This document shows positions 38,870 to 46,998 of a DNA stretch of 64,000 nt, one piece after another (position 1 is the first letter of the stretch; every line of letters begins with the position of its first letter). The position numbers were made by a program, and so were the translations under genes. The notes beneath the pieces were generated by a model. The model saw only the letters and a program-made list of their open reading frames with translations. It did no database searches and was not told where the DNA came from. The DNA comes from Maribacter sp. PR1. GTDB taxonomy: Bacteria; Bacteroidota; Bacteroidia; Flavobacteriales; Flavobacteriaceae. Location of the stretch: positions 124,001 to 188,000 of the forward strand of contig NZ_JAQPCG010000007.1 of NCBI RefSeq assembly GCF_028464145.1, in the 5' to 3' direction.

Positions 38870-39523
38870 TTATGCAAAGGTTTCTTTGTATAGAAACTTT
38901 CCGAAATCGACAATGTTCTCTAAAGGTGTATTATCGAAAAGGTCAAATACTGTATTTACGGATTTTTCAATCGCTAAATCCGTCTTTTCAAAACCTTTGG
39001 ATTCATCCTTCGTCCAGAATCTTAGTAGAAATAGCAGTTGTAACCAAGCCCCTTCCGAAAAAATAGTTGGATTGTGTTGGGTAATTTTACTGGACTTCTG
39101 TTCATTCCCATGGTTGATCAAGCCCTTTGTAAATTCTTTAAAGTGTTTTCTTAAGCCTTTAAGTTGTTCTAAATTTTTTAATTGATTTTTACTTTGAGAC
39201 AAAGAGAAAAGCACATAGCTCCTATTCAATGTCAACGTTTCAAAGAAGGTATAAAAGAAAGTAAGCAGCTTTTCCCTATTGGTAAAGGTGGTATATTCCT
39301 TGTTTTTCTCCATCAAGGACATCGTACTCGTAAAAAAAGCATCCCATATTCCCTTTTTGAGTGATGTTATAGAACTGTAAAAACAGTAAAAATCTTCCTC
39401 CGTAATGGAAGACACTTTACAAAATTTGTAGACCGTCTTGGGTTCGCTCTCATGTTCCAATACATAATCCATGTATTTAGCGATAATATCCTCTTGGGTA
39501 ATCTTTTTCTTCTTTGTAGCCAT
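38870..39523 (-). CDS. TetR-family transcriptional regulator
   Basis: 217 residues from ATG 39523 (MATKKKKITQEDI). The N-terminal helix-turn-helix is diverged (about 10-55), and the C-terminal helical domain resembles TetR_C types found beside AarF genes in flavobacteria. It probably regulates its own operon with the AarF-type kinase gene. A longer frame begins 36 bases upstream at TTG and is not preferred. It diverges from htpG across the gap that holds repeat copy 3. Confidence 0.8.
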   Translation of the reverse strand: MATKKKKITQEDIIAKYMDYVLEHESEPKTVYKFCKVSSITEEDFYCFYSSITSLKKGIWDAFFTSTMSLMEKNKEYTTFTNREKLLTFFYTFFETLTLNRSYVLFSLSQSKNQLKNLEQLKGLRKHFKEFTKGLINHGNEQKSSKITQHNPTIFSEGAWLQLLFLLRFWTKDESKGFEKTDLAIEKSVNTVFDLFDNTPLENIVDFGKFLYKETFA

Positions 39524-39582
39524 TTCCTTAGTGTTTGAGGTGTTGATATTCAATTGCAAAAAACGTACCGAATAAGATTAAA

Positions 39583-39683
39583 AAACGTGCTCTCAGGGGA
39601 AAGCACGTTTTCAAACAACCTAACCAATAAATAATCAAACGTGATTATGATAAAAACTTTTTCATAGCATTTTCTTTCCTAAT
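39583..39683 (-). repeat. Hairpin-linked intergenic element, copy 3
   Basis: Hairpin AAACGTGCT/AGCACGTTT (39583-39610), box CAAACAACCTAACC (39612-39625), a 31-base variable stretch, the exact core CTTTTTCATAGCA (39657-39669) and TTCCTAAT (39676-39683). The order is the same as copies 1 and 2. The minus-strand reading ends in six T after the stem. It sits between divergent genes (tetR-type and htpG), where no terminator is needed for either. Confidence 0.7.
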
Positions 39684-39842
39684 CACATGTAAATGTATAT
39701 AATGTTTAATCTTTAAATAAAAATATTAAACAAAACTTTTGTTAAAGTTTGATAATCGATAGATGTGTCAGTTTGTCACTTAAGATAAGTCTGGTATTTT
39801 TTTTGACTATTAAGGGTAGCATTAATTTAAAAATTAAAAGAA

Positions 39843-41735
39843 ATGGCTACAGGTAAAATCAATGTTTCGGTAGACAATATATTTCCTCTTATTAAGAAAT
39901 TCTTGTATAGCGATCATGAAATTTTTCTACGTGAATTAATATCCAACGCTACGGATGCGACCCTTAAACTAAAACATTTGGCCACCTTAGGTGAGGCCAA
40001 GGTTGAGTACGGCAACCCAAAGATCGAAGTGAAGGTTGATAAGGAAGGTAAAAAACTCCATGTTATTGACCAAGGTTTGGGTATGACGGAAGAGGAAGTA
40101 AAAAAATATATTAATGAAGTTGCCTTTTCAGGTGCAGAGGAGTTTTTGAATAAATATGAAGATTCTGCCAAAGATGCAGGTATCATAGGCCATTTTGGTC
40201 TCGGCTTTTATTCTGCCTTTATGGTAGCTGACAAAGTTGAAATTATTACCAAGAGCTATAAAGATGAACCGGCCGTTCATTGGTCATGTGATGGATCTCC
40301 TAATTTTACCATTGAGGAATCTAAAAAGAAGGAAAGGGGTACAGAGATTATTCTACACATTTCAGAGGATTCAACAGAGTTCTTAGAAGAATCAAGGATT
40401 AGTGAGCTTTTAAAAAAGTATAATAAATTTATGCCGGTTCCGATTAAGTTTGGAACTAAAACAGAAACTTTACCCAAGCCCGAAGACGCAAAGGAAGAAG
40501 ATCCCGCACCGACAAAAGAAGTAGATAATATCATCAATAACCCTAATCCGGCCTGGACTAAACAACCTACGGATTTAAAGGATGAAGATTACAAAAGTTT
40601 CTACAGGGAATTATACCCGATGCAGTTCGAGGAACCCTTGTTCCACATTCACTTAAACGTAGATTATCCATTTAATCTGACAGGTATCCTTTATTTTCCA
40701 AAGCTTACCAATGATTTAAATATTCAGAAGGATAAAATACAACTTTATCAAAATCAGGTTTTTGTAACGGATAATGTAGAAGGCATTGTTCCGGAATTTT
40801 TGACCATGTTACGTGGAGTAATTGATTCTCCGGATATTCCCTTAAATGTTTCTAGGTCTTACTTACAGGCAGATGGAGCAGTTAAAAAAATATCTTCCTA
40901 CATTACCCGAAAAGTCGCGGATAAATTAAGTTCTCTATTTAAGAACAATCGGGAGGATTTTGAAAAGAAATGGAACGATATTAAAATCGTTATAGAATAT
41001 GGAATGCTTTCGGAGGATAAATTCTTTGAAAAAGCGGACAAGTTTGCCCTTTATCCTACAGTAGATGGTTCCTATTTTACATTTGAAGAACTACAGGAAA
41101 AAATTAAAGGAAATCAAACAGATAAAGATGACAAATTGGTTATCCTTTACGCGTCTGACAAAGAGGCACAGCACAGTTATATTGAAGCGGCCAAAGCCAA
41201 GGGTTACGAAGTCTTGTTGTTAGATTCGCCAATCATAGGACATTTAATGCAAAAGCTGGAAACTTCCAAAGAGAAAATATCCTTTGCAAGGGTAGATGCG
41301 GACCATATAGACAAATTGGTTCAAAAAGAGGGCAATCAAATTTCCAAATTATCCGATGAGGAAAAAGAAAAATTAAAAACCGATTTGGAGTCTGTCTTTG
41401 GTGAAAAAAGTAGTTACACGGTACAATTGGAAGCTATGGACAGTGATGCCTCCCCATTCATAATCACGGAACCGGAATTTATGCGACGCATGAAGGAGAT
41501 GCAGCAAACCGGTGGCGGAGGAGGTATGTTCGGTATGGGCAACATGCCGGAAATGTACAACCTCATCGTAAACACAAATCATGAATTGGTAAGCGAAATC
41601 CTGAATACAAAGACAGCAAAGAAAAAGGAAAGATTGATTAATCAATCCCTAGATTTGGCAAAGCTTTCCAAAGGATTGCTTAAAGGAGCAGACCTAACGA
41701 ATTTCATTAAGCGTAGTTACGACATGGTGAAATAA
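39843..41735 (+). CDS. htpG: Chaperone protein HtpG (Hsp90)
   Basis: 630 residues. ATP-dependent Hsp90 chaperone of the cytoplasm. The GHKL ATP site is intact (SNATDATLKL, DQGLGMTEEE, GHFGLGFYSAF). The middle domain carries the catalytic Arg in LNVSRSYLQ, and the C-terminal dimer domain follows. No CIRCE-like inverted repeat was seen upstream, so the mode of heat-shock control is not evident. It ends at a strong terminator. Confidence 0.97.
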   Translation: MATGKINVSVDNIFPLIKKFLYSDHEIFLRELISNATDATLKLKHLATLGEAKVEYGNPKIEVKVDKEGKKLHVIDQGLGMTEEEVKKYINEVAFSGAEEFLNKYEDSAKDAGIIGHFGLGFYSAFMVADKVEIITKSYKDEPAVHWSCDGSPNFTIEESKKKERGTEIILHISEDSTEFLEESRISELLKKYNKFMPVPIKFGTKTETLPKPEDAKEEDPAPTKEVDNIINNPNPAWTKQPTDLKDEDYKSFYRELYPMQFEEPLFHIHLNVDYPFNLTGILYFPKLTNDLNIQKDKIQLYQNQVFVTDNVEGIVPEFLTMLRGVIDSPDIPLNVSRSYLQADGAVKKISSYITRKVADKLSSLFKNNREDFEKKWNDIKIVIEYGMLSEDKFFEKADKFALYPTVDGSYFTFEELQEKIKGNQTDKDDKLVILYASDKEAQHSYIEAAKAKGYEVLLLDSPIIGHLMQKLETSKEKISFARVDADHIDKLVQKEGNQISKLSDEEKEKLKTDLESVFGEKSSYTVQLEAMDSDASPFIITEPEFMRRMKEMQQTGGGGGMFGMGNMPEMYNLIVNTNHELVSEILNTKTAKKKERLINQSLDLAKLSKGLLKGADLTNFIKRSYDMVK

Positions 41736-41752
41736 ATTCATTTATATAAAAG

Positions 41753-41784
41753 AAAAGGGCCACTTAAATAAGTGGCCCTTTTTT
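41753..41784 (+). terminator. Terminator of htpG
   Basis: Thirteen-base arms AAAAGGGCCACTT/AAGTGGCCCTTTT, 4-base loop and a T run. It is bidirectional and can also end the inositol oxygenase transcript from the other side. Confidence 0.92.
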
Positions 41785-41799
41785 ATTTTTCACAATCAA

Positions 41800-42612
41800 C
41801 TACCAGAGTATAGGACCCTTGCCCAAATATTTCTCTGCAATCGGTTGATAATAATCCCTTACATCTTCCAATTCATATATTTTCTGACTTTTTGTATACA
41901 GGTCATACTTATTAAAATCCTTTATGATCTCTAAATATTCCTTGTCCTTTTCGTTCGTCAACTCCTTATAACTACCACCAGAATGCCAAGGATAAAAGGA
42001 ATGATAGCGTATCATGACCATAGCTTCTTCTGGCAGTGAATTTTCCGCATGGTTATTTAATACTTGATATAGATATTCATCATGACCCCAGGCCAGTTCC
42101 AAATTGTCCAATCCGCAAGCTTCATCATAAATACCTGTGGCAGTGTTATATCGTTCATCGGCCATATCGGGATTTAGTTTATTAAACTCAGGATAGACAC
42201 AGGAAGAAGGTAGTTTACAACCTACCACAAAAACATCACCCACCATGCCCCACTGCTCGGCTTGACTCGTTCCATCTTCATCACATCCCCACATAAACAT
42301 AATTTTACCCAAGTCGTGTATTAGCCCTGTGAGTTGCATCCAATCCGGTCTATCATCACCTCGTATAGCCTCTGCACTCTGTATAAGGTGCTGCACATTT
42401 GGTAAATCCAAATCAGGATCACTGACATCGATTAAACTATTTAAATGCCCCATGGCTTCCCATAGATCCATTGGCTTATCAAATGTTAGATATTTCTTAT
42501 GCATCCGTTGCACATAATCATAGGTTTGATTTTTGCGCATCTTTCTATAGTGTTCCTTTACGGCTACCGAAACATCCGGTGCATCATAATTCCTAAACGT
42601 TTTTTCTTCCAT
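41800..42612 (-). CDS. myo-Inositol oxygenase (MIOX)
   Basis: 270 residues, close in length and motif order to animal MIOX, which opens myo-inositol to D-glucuronate with a di-iron site. The six iron ligands of the family are identifiable: H75, H99-D100 (LIHDLGK), H177 (WGHDEYLYQ), H204 (YHSFYPWH) and D237 (KYDLYT). VGDVFVVGCKLP and the GGSYKEL substrate loop are also kept. It follows an SSS symporter gene by 46 bases, suggesting uptake and oxidation of inositol. No glucuronate-pathway genes are in the window. Confidence 0.95.
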   Translation of the reverse strand: MEEKTFRNYDAPDVSVAVKEHYRKMRKNQTYDYVQRMHKKYLTFDKPMDLWEAMGHLNSLIDVSDPDLDLPNVQHLIQSAEAIRGDDRPDWMQLTGLIHDLGKIMFMWGCDEDGTSQAEQWGMVGDVFVVGCKLPSSCVYPEFNKLNPDMADERYNTATGIYDEACGLDNLELAWGHDEYLYQVLNNHAENSLPEEAMVMIRYHSFYPWHSGGSYKELTNEKDKEYLEIIKDFNKYDLYTKSQKIYELEDVRDYYQPIAEKYLGKGPILW

Positions 42613-42658
42613 GACACTAAAATTTTGAAATCTTTTTCAACCAACAAATTACTGAATT

Positions 42659-44257
42659 CTAGACACTTCCCAACAAAAAATACAAAACAACCGTAAAGAG
42701 CACCAAAAACACACTAAAGTGTTTCGCGTATTTCCAAGGTTTTAAATCGAGTATATCCGCATTTTGTATTGAAAACCGCTCTTTTGTCGGGCGATAAAGC
42801 GAGGCCAAATGCATAATACCGATATTAAGAACAAACTCGATACCCCAGATATGTACAAAATGCAAATTAACTTCCAGAACATAATACATCAACACATAAA
42901 ACACCAGACCAAAGCTTAAACCTACTTTGGCCCCAAATGCCGACACTTTTGGAAAAAGAAATCCTGCCGTAATAACACTTGCAATAGGTATAAAGAAAAT
43001 ACCGTTTAATTGCTGTAAAAGCTGATAGAGTCCATCCGGTGCATTGGCTACAAAAGGAGCTATACCAATGGCAAAAACAGCAAGGATTAAAGAAGTCCAT
43101 TTACCAATGGAAACCAATTTTTGATCATTGGATCCCTTAGAAATATATCTTTTGTAAATTCCTAGACTAAATACGGTAGCCGCACTGTTCAATGCACTAT
43201 TAAATGTGCTCAATATGGCTCCCATCATGACCGCAACAAAAAATCCCGTAAGCCAAAAGGGCATAACCTTCTTTACCAGTTCCGGGTACACACTGTCTGG
43301 GTTATCGTAATAAGATTCACCAAAGTAATAGAAAGCAATTAGACCCGGTAAAACTATAATCAAAGGCACCAAAATTTTTAATAGCCCCGTATATAACAAA
43401 CCCTTTTGGGCCTCTTTTAAACTAACCGCTCCCAATACCCTTTGTATTATGGATTGATGCATGGTCCAAAAATAGATTTGGTTTACCATTAACCCAGTGA
43501 ATAAAACCTCAAAAGGTAATATGGCCGATCGGGCACCTTCACCAACACCGTTCTCATTACTTATCACATTGAATTTTTCTGGACTGTTATTGAAAACCTC
43601 TCCTAAACCATGGAACAAGTTTCCCGCACCGATACTTAGCAGCGCCAAAATGGGCACCAAAAGTCCCGCAACCAAAAGTCCAAAACCATTTATAGTATCG
43701 GTATAGGCCACCATTTTAAGTCCTCCGAAAATAGCATAGATGGCACCAATGGTTCCAACAACCAGTATAGTAACCCAAATACCTTGGGTCTGCGTTATGT
43801 TTAAAAGATTTGAAATTTCAAAAATAGCCTCAATATTAAGGGCTCCTGTATACAGCACAATTGGTAGTAAGGTTGCCACAAAAGAGATAATCAACAAAAG
43901 GGCTACAAGCGTTCTTGTAAGACCATCAAATCGTTTCTCCAGAAACTCGGGGATGGTGGTCAATCCCATTTTTAAATATCTAGGTGCAAAGTACAAGGCT
44001 CCAATGACCAATGCGAGTGCCGAGGTAACCTCCCAAGCAATAATGATGGCACCATTTCTATAGGAAGAACCGTTCATGCCCACTAAATGTTCCGTGGAAA
44101 TATTGGTAAGCAATAAGGAACCCGCAATAACAATACCCGTAAGTGAACGACCCCCTAAAAAGTAACCGTCCTTGGTACTCAATTTATCTTTACGCAGTTG
44201 ATAGGTCGCATAAAAAGCGACAAATCCCGTGAAAAGTAAAAACGATAAGAATATCAT
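42659..44257 (-). CDS. Sodium/solute symporter (SSS/SGLT type), probable inositol or sugar importer
   Basis: 532 residues with about 14 spans. It resembles SGLT-type sodium/sugar and sodium/inositol carriers: DGYFLGGRSLTG, TNISTEHLVGMNGSSY, IFGGLKMVAYTDTING and GAILSTFNSALNS at the sodium-site helix. The next gene in the same direction is the inositol oxygenase, so myo-inositol is the likely cargo (inference from linkage). It differs clearly from the symporter at 34192. Confidence 0.92.
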   Translation of the reverse strand: MIFLSFLLFTGFVAFYATYQLRKDKLSTKDGYFLGGRSLTGIVIAGSLLLTNISTEHLVGMNGSSYRNGAIIIAWEVTSALALVIGALYFAPRYLKMGLTTIPEFLEKRFDGLTRTLVALLLIISFVATLLPIVLYTGALNIEAIFEISNLLNITQTQGIWVTILVVGTIGAIYAIFGGLKMVAYTDTINGFGLLVAGLLVPILALLSIGAGNLFHGLGEVFNNSPEKFNVISNENGVGEGARSAILPFEVLFTGLMVNQIYFWTMHQSIIQRVLGAVSLKEAQKGLLYTGLLKILVPLIIVLPGLIAFYYFGESYYDNPDSVYPELVKKVMPFWLTGFFVAVMMGAILSTFNSALNSAATVFSLGIYKRYISKGSNDQKLVSIGKWTSLILAVFAIGIAPFVANAPDGLYQLLQQLNGIFFIPIASVITAGFLFPKVSAFGAKVGLSFGLVFYVLMYYVLEVNLHFVHIWGIEFVLNIGIMHLASLYRPTKERFSIQNADILDLKPWKYAKHFSVFLVLFTVVLYFLLGSV

Positions 44258-44404
44258 CGATTTAAATGTAATGATAAATTTTATATCTGAGGGAAACCGA
44301 TTTTAATCATTCTCATATTATGCATGCACTTCTATATTGGGATTCAAAGCATAAATCATCTGGCAAGGTTAAGAAAGTTTTCTTAAAAAGTTCAGCCCTT
44401 TGTC

Positions 44405-44818
44405 TTAAATCAGCACCCGTCGTTTTGCGAAATAATTTTTTAAAATTAAAACCTGGAATACAATAAAAATAGTGAGTCCCATAGTGGCATAGATTGAGGA
44501 ATTCAGTTTAAGTTCATTGATATCAAAGTTTAACCAATCAAAATTACCAATGGTATTGTATTTTAATGTAGACAACCAAAACACTTCATTTATTTCAACA
44601 ATGGAATTCCCTAAAATAAAAAGTGTAACCACGAATAGGGCCAAAACATACCATATCAACCTTGATATAAGGGGTTTAGGGCTCAATATTGCTTTTTTGG
44701 AAAATTCTATTTTTTGAAAAAGAGTCCTATTAAAATCTTTTGAAACTTCATCCAGCTCCAAGTCCTCAAAAGCTTTTTTAATAAATAGATTTAATTCTTT
44801 ATTTTCCTGCTCTTTCAT
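44405..44818 (-). CDS. Small two-span membrane protein, probable anti-sigma partner
   Basis: 137 residues with no recognised domain. An acidic N-terminal helix (about 1-45, KAFEDLELDEVSKDF) faces the cytoplasm, followed by two membrane spans (about 70-88 and 108-127). It overlaps the end of the ECF sigma gene by 20 bases and so is translated with it. Size, topology and position fit a membrane anti-sigma factor, but there is no zinc motif (HxxxCxxC), so this role is inferred. Confidence 0.72.
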   Translation of the reverse strand: MKEQENKELNLFIKKAFEDLELDEVSKDFNRTLFQKIEFSKKAILSPKPLISRLIWYVLALFVVTLFILGNSIVEINEVFWLSTLKYNTIGNFDWLNFDINELKLNSSIYATMGLTIFIVFQVLILKNYFAKRRVLI

Positions 44819-45389
44819 AACATTTAATCGTTTCAGGTTCCAACGTGTTTTTTAAAATCAAAGCTAGTTTTTTCCTAGCCCTATGAAGTCTAACTTTTAC
44901 AGTGTTGGCTTCCAAATCTGTAATATTTGCTATTTCTTTAAGGGTAAGTTCTTCAAAATAAAATAATGTGATGAGTAAACCATCCTCACCTTCTAATCTT
45001 TCTATGGCTTTTTTTATGTTTCTTCTTTTTTCTTTTGACTCTAAACTATTCCAAGTTTCATTCATCAATTGGAAATCCAGCTCATAACTTCCATCCAGAC
45101 TATTTGTTCTGGGTTGCGTCTTTATTTTTTTTATATAATCTAGGCTTTTATGATATGCAATTTTATATAACCACGTAGAAAACTTGGAATCTCCTTTAAA
45201 ATTTGAAATGGCATCGTAAACTTTTAAAAATGTATCTTGAGTTACTTCCTCGGCCTCTTCCTTATTACCCACCAAACGCAATGCCAGCGTGAATACCATA
45301 TTTTTGTATCTATCCACAAGCTGTTCATACGCGGAGATATTACCCTGTTTGGTAAGATCTATTAAAGGTTGGTCCCTATCCATGTCCAT
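44799..45389 (-). CDS. ECF-type RNA polymerase sigma factor
   Basis: 196 residues from ATG 45389; a second ATG at 45383 is equally plausible. Sigma-70 region 2 (YEQLVDRYKNMVFTLALRLVGNKEEAEEVTQDTF, about residues 20-53) and region 4 (LTLKEIANITDLEANTVKVRLHRARKKL, about 144-171) are clear. The longer frame from 45419 is excluded because the promoter -10 motif lies inside it. The gene carries a TGTAAC-N17-CGTC promoter of ECF type, so it probably activates itself. Confidence 0.93.
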   Translation of the reverse strand: MDMDRDQPLIDLTKQGNISAYEQLVDRYKNMVFTLALRLVGNKEEAEEVTQDTFLKVYDAISNFKGDSKFSTWLYKIAYHKSLDYIKKIKTQPRTNSLDGSYELDFQLMNETWNSLESKEKRRNIKKAIERLEGEDGLLITLFYFEELTLKEIANITDLEANTVKVRLHRARKKLALILKNTLEPETIKCYERAGK

Positions 45390-45401
45390 TTCTAAAGGTA
45401 G

Positions 45402-45428
45402 GACGCATTTTACACACAAAAGGTTACA
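45402..45428 (-). promoter_or_regulatory. ECF-type promoter of the sigma/anti-sigma operon
   Basis: Minus-strand TGTAAC (45423-45428), exactly 17 bases, then CGTC (45402-45405). These match the -35 AAC and -10 CGTC motifs of ECF sigma promoters. The start codon follows 12 bases after the -10 motif, so the leader is very short. Confidence 0.8.
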
Positions 45429-45462
45429 ACATTCGAAGAAAAAATAAAAAACTTGTAACCTT
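45420..45462. promoter_or_regulatory. Inverted repeat joining two divergent ECF promoters
   Basis: AAGGTTACAA (45420-45429) and TTGTAACCTT (45453-45462) are perfect 10-bp inverted arms, 23 bases apart. They contain the -35 motifs of two back-to-back promoters, which explains the symmetry. Confidence 0.8.
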
Positions 45463-45480
45463 CTTCAATTAATTGTCGTC
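45454..45480 (+). promoter_or_regulatory. ECF-type promoter of the DUF6249 gene
   Basis: Plus-strand TGTAAC (45454-45459), exactly 17 bases, then CGTC (45477-45480). It has the same spacing and motifs as the divergent sigma-gene promoter. ATG 45522 is 41 bases further on. Confidence 0.8.
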
Positions 45481-45521
45481 CAAAGGGTAAACAAGTTTAT
45501 TTATCAATTAAAAAACAAATC

Positions 45522-45875
45522 ATGGGAGGAGAAGTCATTATTTTCACTTTAATTTTTGGGGTTATTTTTGGAATAGCCTATTTATTTTTTTCAACAAGAA
45601 ACAAGGAACGTATGGCCCTTATAGAAAAAGGAGCCGATGCCAGTATTTTTGTAAAAAGTAAAAAAGAACACGCCGCACCTTTTTGGAAAATTCTAATCCT
45701 TAATCTTGCCTTACTTTTAATTGGAATAGGCACCGCAATCTTTTTGGCCTCAATATTGGTTTATAGTTTAAATGTGGAGGAAGATGTTGCTTACCCTGGT
45801 ACCATATTCTTAATGGCAGGTATAGGACTATTATCCGGTTTTTACCTAACCAAAAAATTAGAGAAAGAAATTTAA
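45522..45875 (+). CDS. DUF6249 membrane protein, likely target of the neighbouring sigma factor
   Basis: 117 residues: an N-terminal span (about 4-23), the conserved RNKERMALIEKGADASIF segment of DUF6249, then two more spans (about 52-77 and 91-109). Its function is unknown. Its promoter mirrors that of the divergent sigma operon, so it is probably made under the same envelope-linked stimulus. A perfect hairpin ends the transcript. Confidence 0.85.
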   Translation: MGGEVIIFTLIFGVIFGIAYLFFSTRNKERMALIEKGADASIFVKSKKEHAAPFWKILILNLALLLIGIGTAIFLASILVYSLNVEEDVAYPGTIFLMAGIGLLSGFYLTKKLEKEI

Positions 45876-45900
45876 ATACCGTTTCTAAAATTTCAATCTT

Positions 45901-45933
45901 AAAACCGTCAATATTTAATTGACGGTTTTTTTA
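45901..45933 (+). terminator. Terminator of the DUF6249 gene
   Basis: AAAACCGTCAAT/ATTGACGGTTTT stem (45901-45929) with a 5-base loop and a T run. Confidence 0.9.
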
Positions 45934-45943
45934 TCTTCACCAA

Positions 45944-46582
45944 ATGAAGGTAATCTCTACGAATATTTGCAACAATCCCAGAACATTCATTTGGAACGGT
46001 AAGGAAGAGCAGACCGGGATTTTTAAATATCCAACAAAAGAAGAATTGTTTTTGACCAAGAACGATGTTAAAAAAGATACCATAATAAATAGGGTAAACC
46101 ACGGGGGCACCAACAAAGCATGCTATCTTTTTTCTTCGGAACAATACCCTTTTTGGAAAGAACGATACCCAAATCAGGAATGGGATTGGGGCATGTTTGG
46201 AGAAAACTTAACTGTTGAAGGTTTGGATGAATCCAAAATTAGAGTTGGAAATATTTATCAATTGGGAAAAGCATTGGTACAAGTGTCCCAACCCCGAGAA
46301 CCCTGTTATAAATTGGGTATTCGCTTTGGAACCCAGAAAATCTTAAAAGAATTTATTAATCAGAATCATCCCGGAACCTATGTAAAAATTATTGAGGAAG
46401 GAGAAGTTACAAAAGAGGATGAGTTAATCTTGGTATCCTTGTCAAAAAACACACTAACGATTCAAGAATTTTACGAACTCATGTTCTTGAAGGAGAAGCC
46501 GCAAAATATATTGAAGAAATTTATGGAAAATGAGGCCGTGCCCCAATATAAAAAGGATAGAATGCTAAAATATTTAAAATGA
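45944..46582 (+). CDS. MOSC domain protein (YiiM-like)
   Basis: 212 residues with the MOSC fold and the C-terminal 3-alpha domain of YiiM proteins: HGGTNKACYLF, GENLTVEGLDE and the conserved cysteine in QPREPCYKLG that binds molybdenum cofactor. YiiM-type proteins reduce N-hydroxylated compounds in other bacteria. It begins 15 bases after the hairpin of the DUF6249 gene and overlaps the next gene by ATGA. Confidence 0.92.
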   Translation: MKVISTNICNNPRTFIWNGKEEQTGIFKYPTKEELFLTKNDVKKDTIINRVNHGGTNKACYLFSSEQYPFWKERYPNQEWDWGMFGENLTVEGLDESKIRVGNIYQLGKALVQVSQPREPCYKLGIRFGTQKILKEFINQNHPGTYVKIIEEGEVTKEDELILVSLSKNTLTIQEFYELMFLKEKPQNILKKFMENEAVPQYKKDRMLKYLK

Positions 46583-46944
46583 ATCTTCAATATCCGTGGC
46601 ATTTATATTTAATGGCGGGAATCTATATATTCGCAGGCATTATGCATTTCGTTAAACCGAAGATTTATTTAAGAATAATGCCGAGGTACTTGCCTTTTCA
46701 CACACCTTTGGTTTATATCAGTGGTGTCATTGAATTTTTTTTAGGAATAGGCCTTTGCTTTTCCTTGACCAAGAATATATCCATTTATGGTATAATCTGT
46801 ATGTTATTGGTATTCTTATTAGTGCATTTTTATATGCTGAGCGGAGAAAAAGCAGCAGCAGGAGTACCTAAATGGTTACTTATTATACGCCTCCCCCTAC
46901 AATTCTTTCTTATGTATTGGGCCTATCAATACCTAACATTATAA
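46579..46944 (+). CDS. DoxX/MauE-like small membrane protein
   Basis: 121 residues, four hydrophobic spans, with the DoxX-like start GIYIFAGIMHFVKPKIY. It belongs to the DoxX family of small membrane proteins, whose members have been linked to quinone or thiol redox work. It overlaps the MOSC gene by the ATGA of stop and start, so both are translated together and probably cooperate in redox chemistry (inferred). Confidence 0.85.
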   Translation: MNLQYPWHLYLMAGIYIFAGIMHFVKPKIYLRIMPRYLPFHTPLVYISGVIEFFLGIGLCFSLTKNISIYGIICMLLVFLLVHFYMLSGEKAAAGVPKWLLIIRLPLQFFLMYWAYQYLTL

Positions 46945-46950
46945 AAAGCA

Positions 46951-46978
46951 AAAAGGAGGCTCTCCAGCCTCCTTTTCT
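46951..46978. terminator. Shared bidirectional terminator
   Basis: AAAAGGAGGCT/AGCCTCCTTTT stem with a 4-base loop, between the converging DoxX-like gene and the secreted-protein gene. Confidence 0.88.
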
Positions 46979-46998
46979 TGAAATTAACTTAAACCAAC

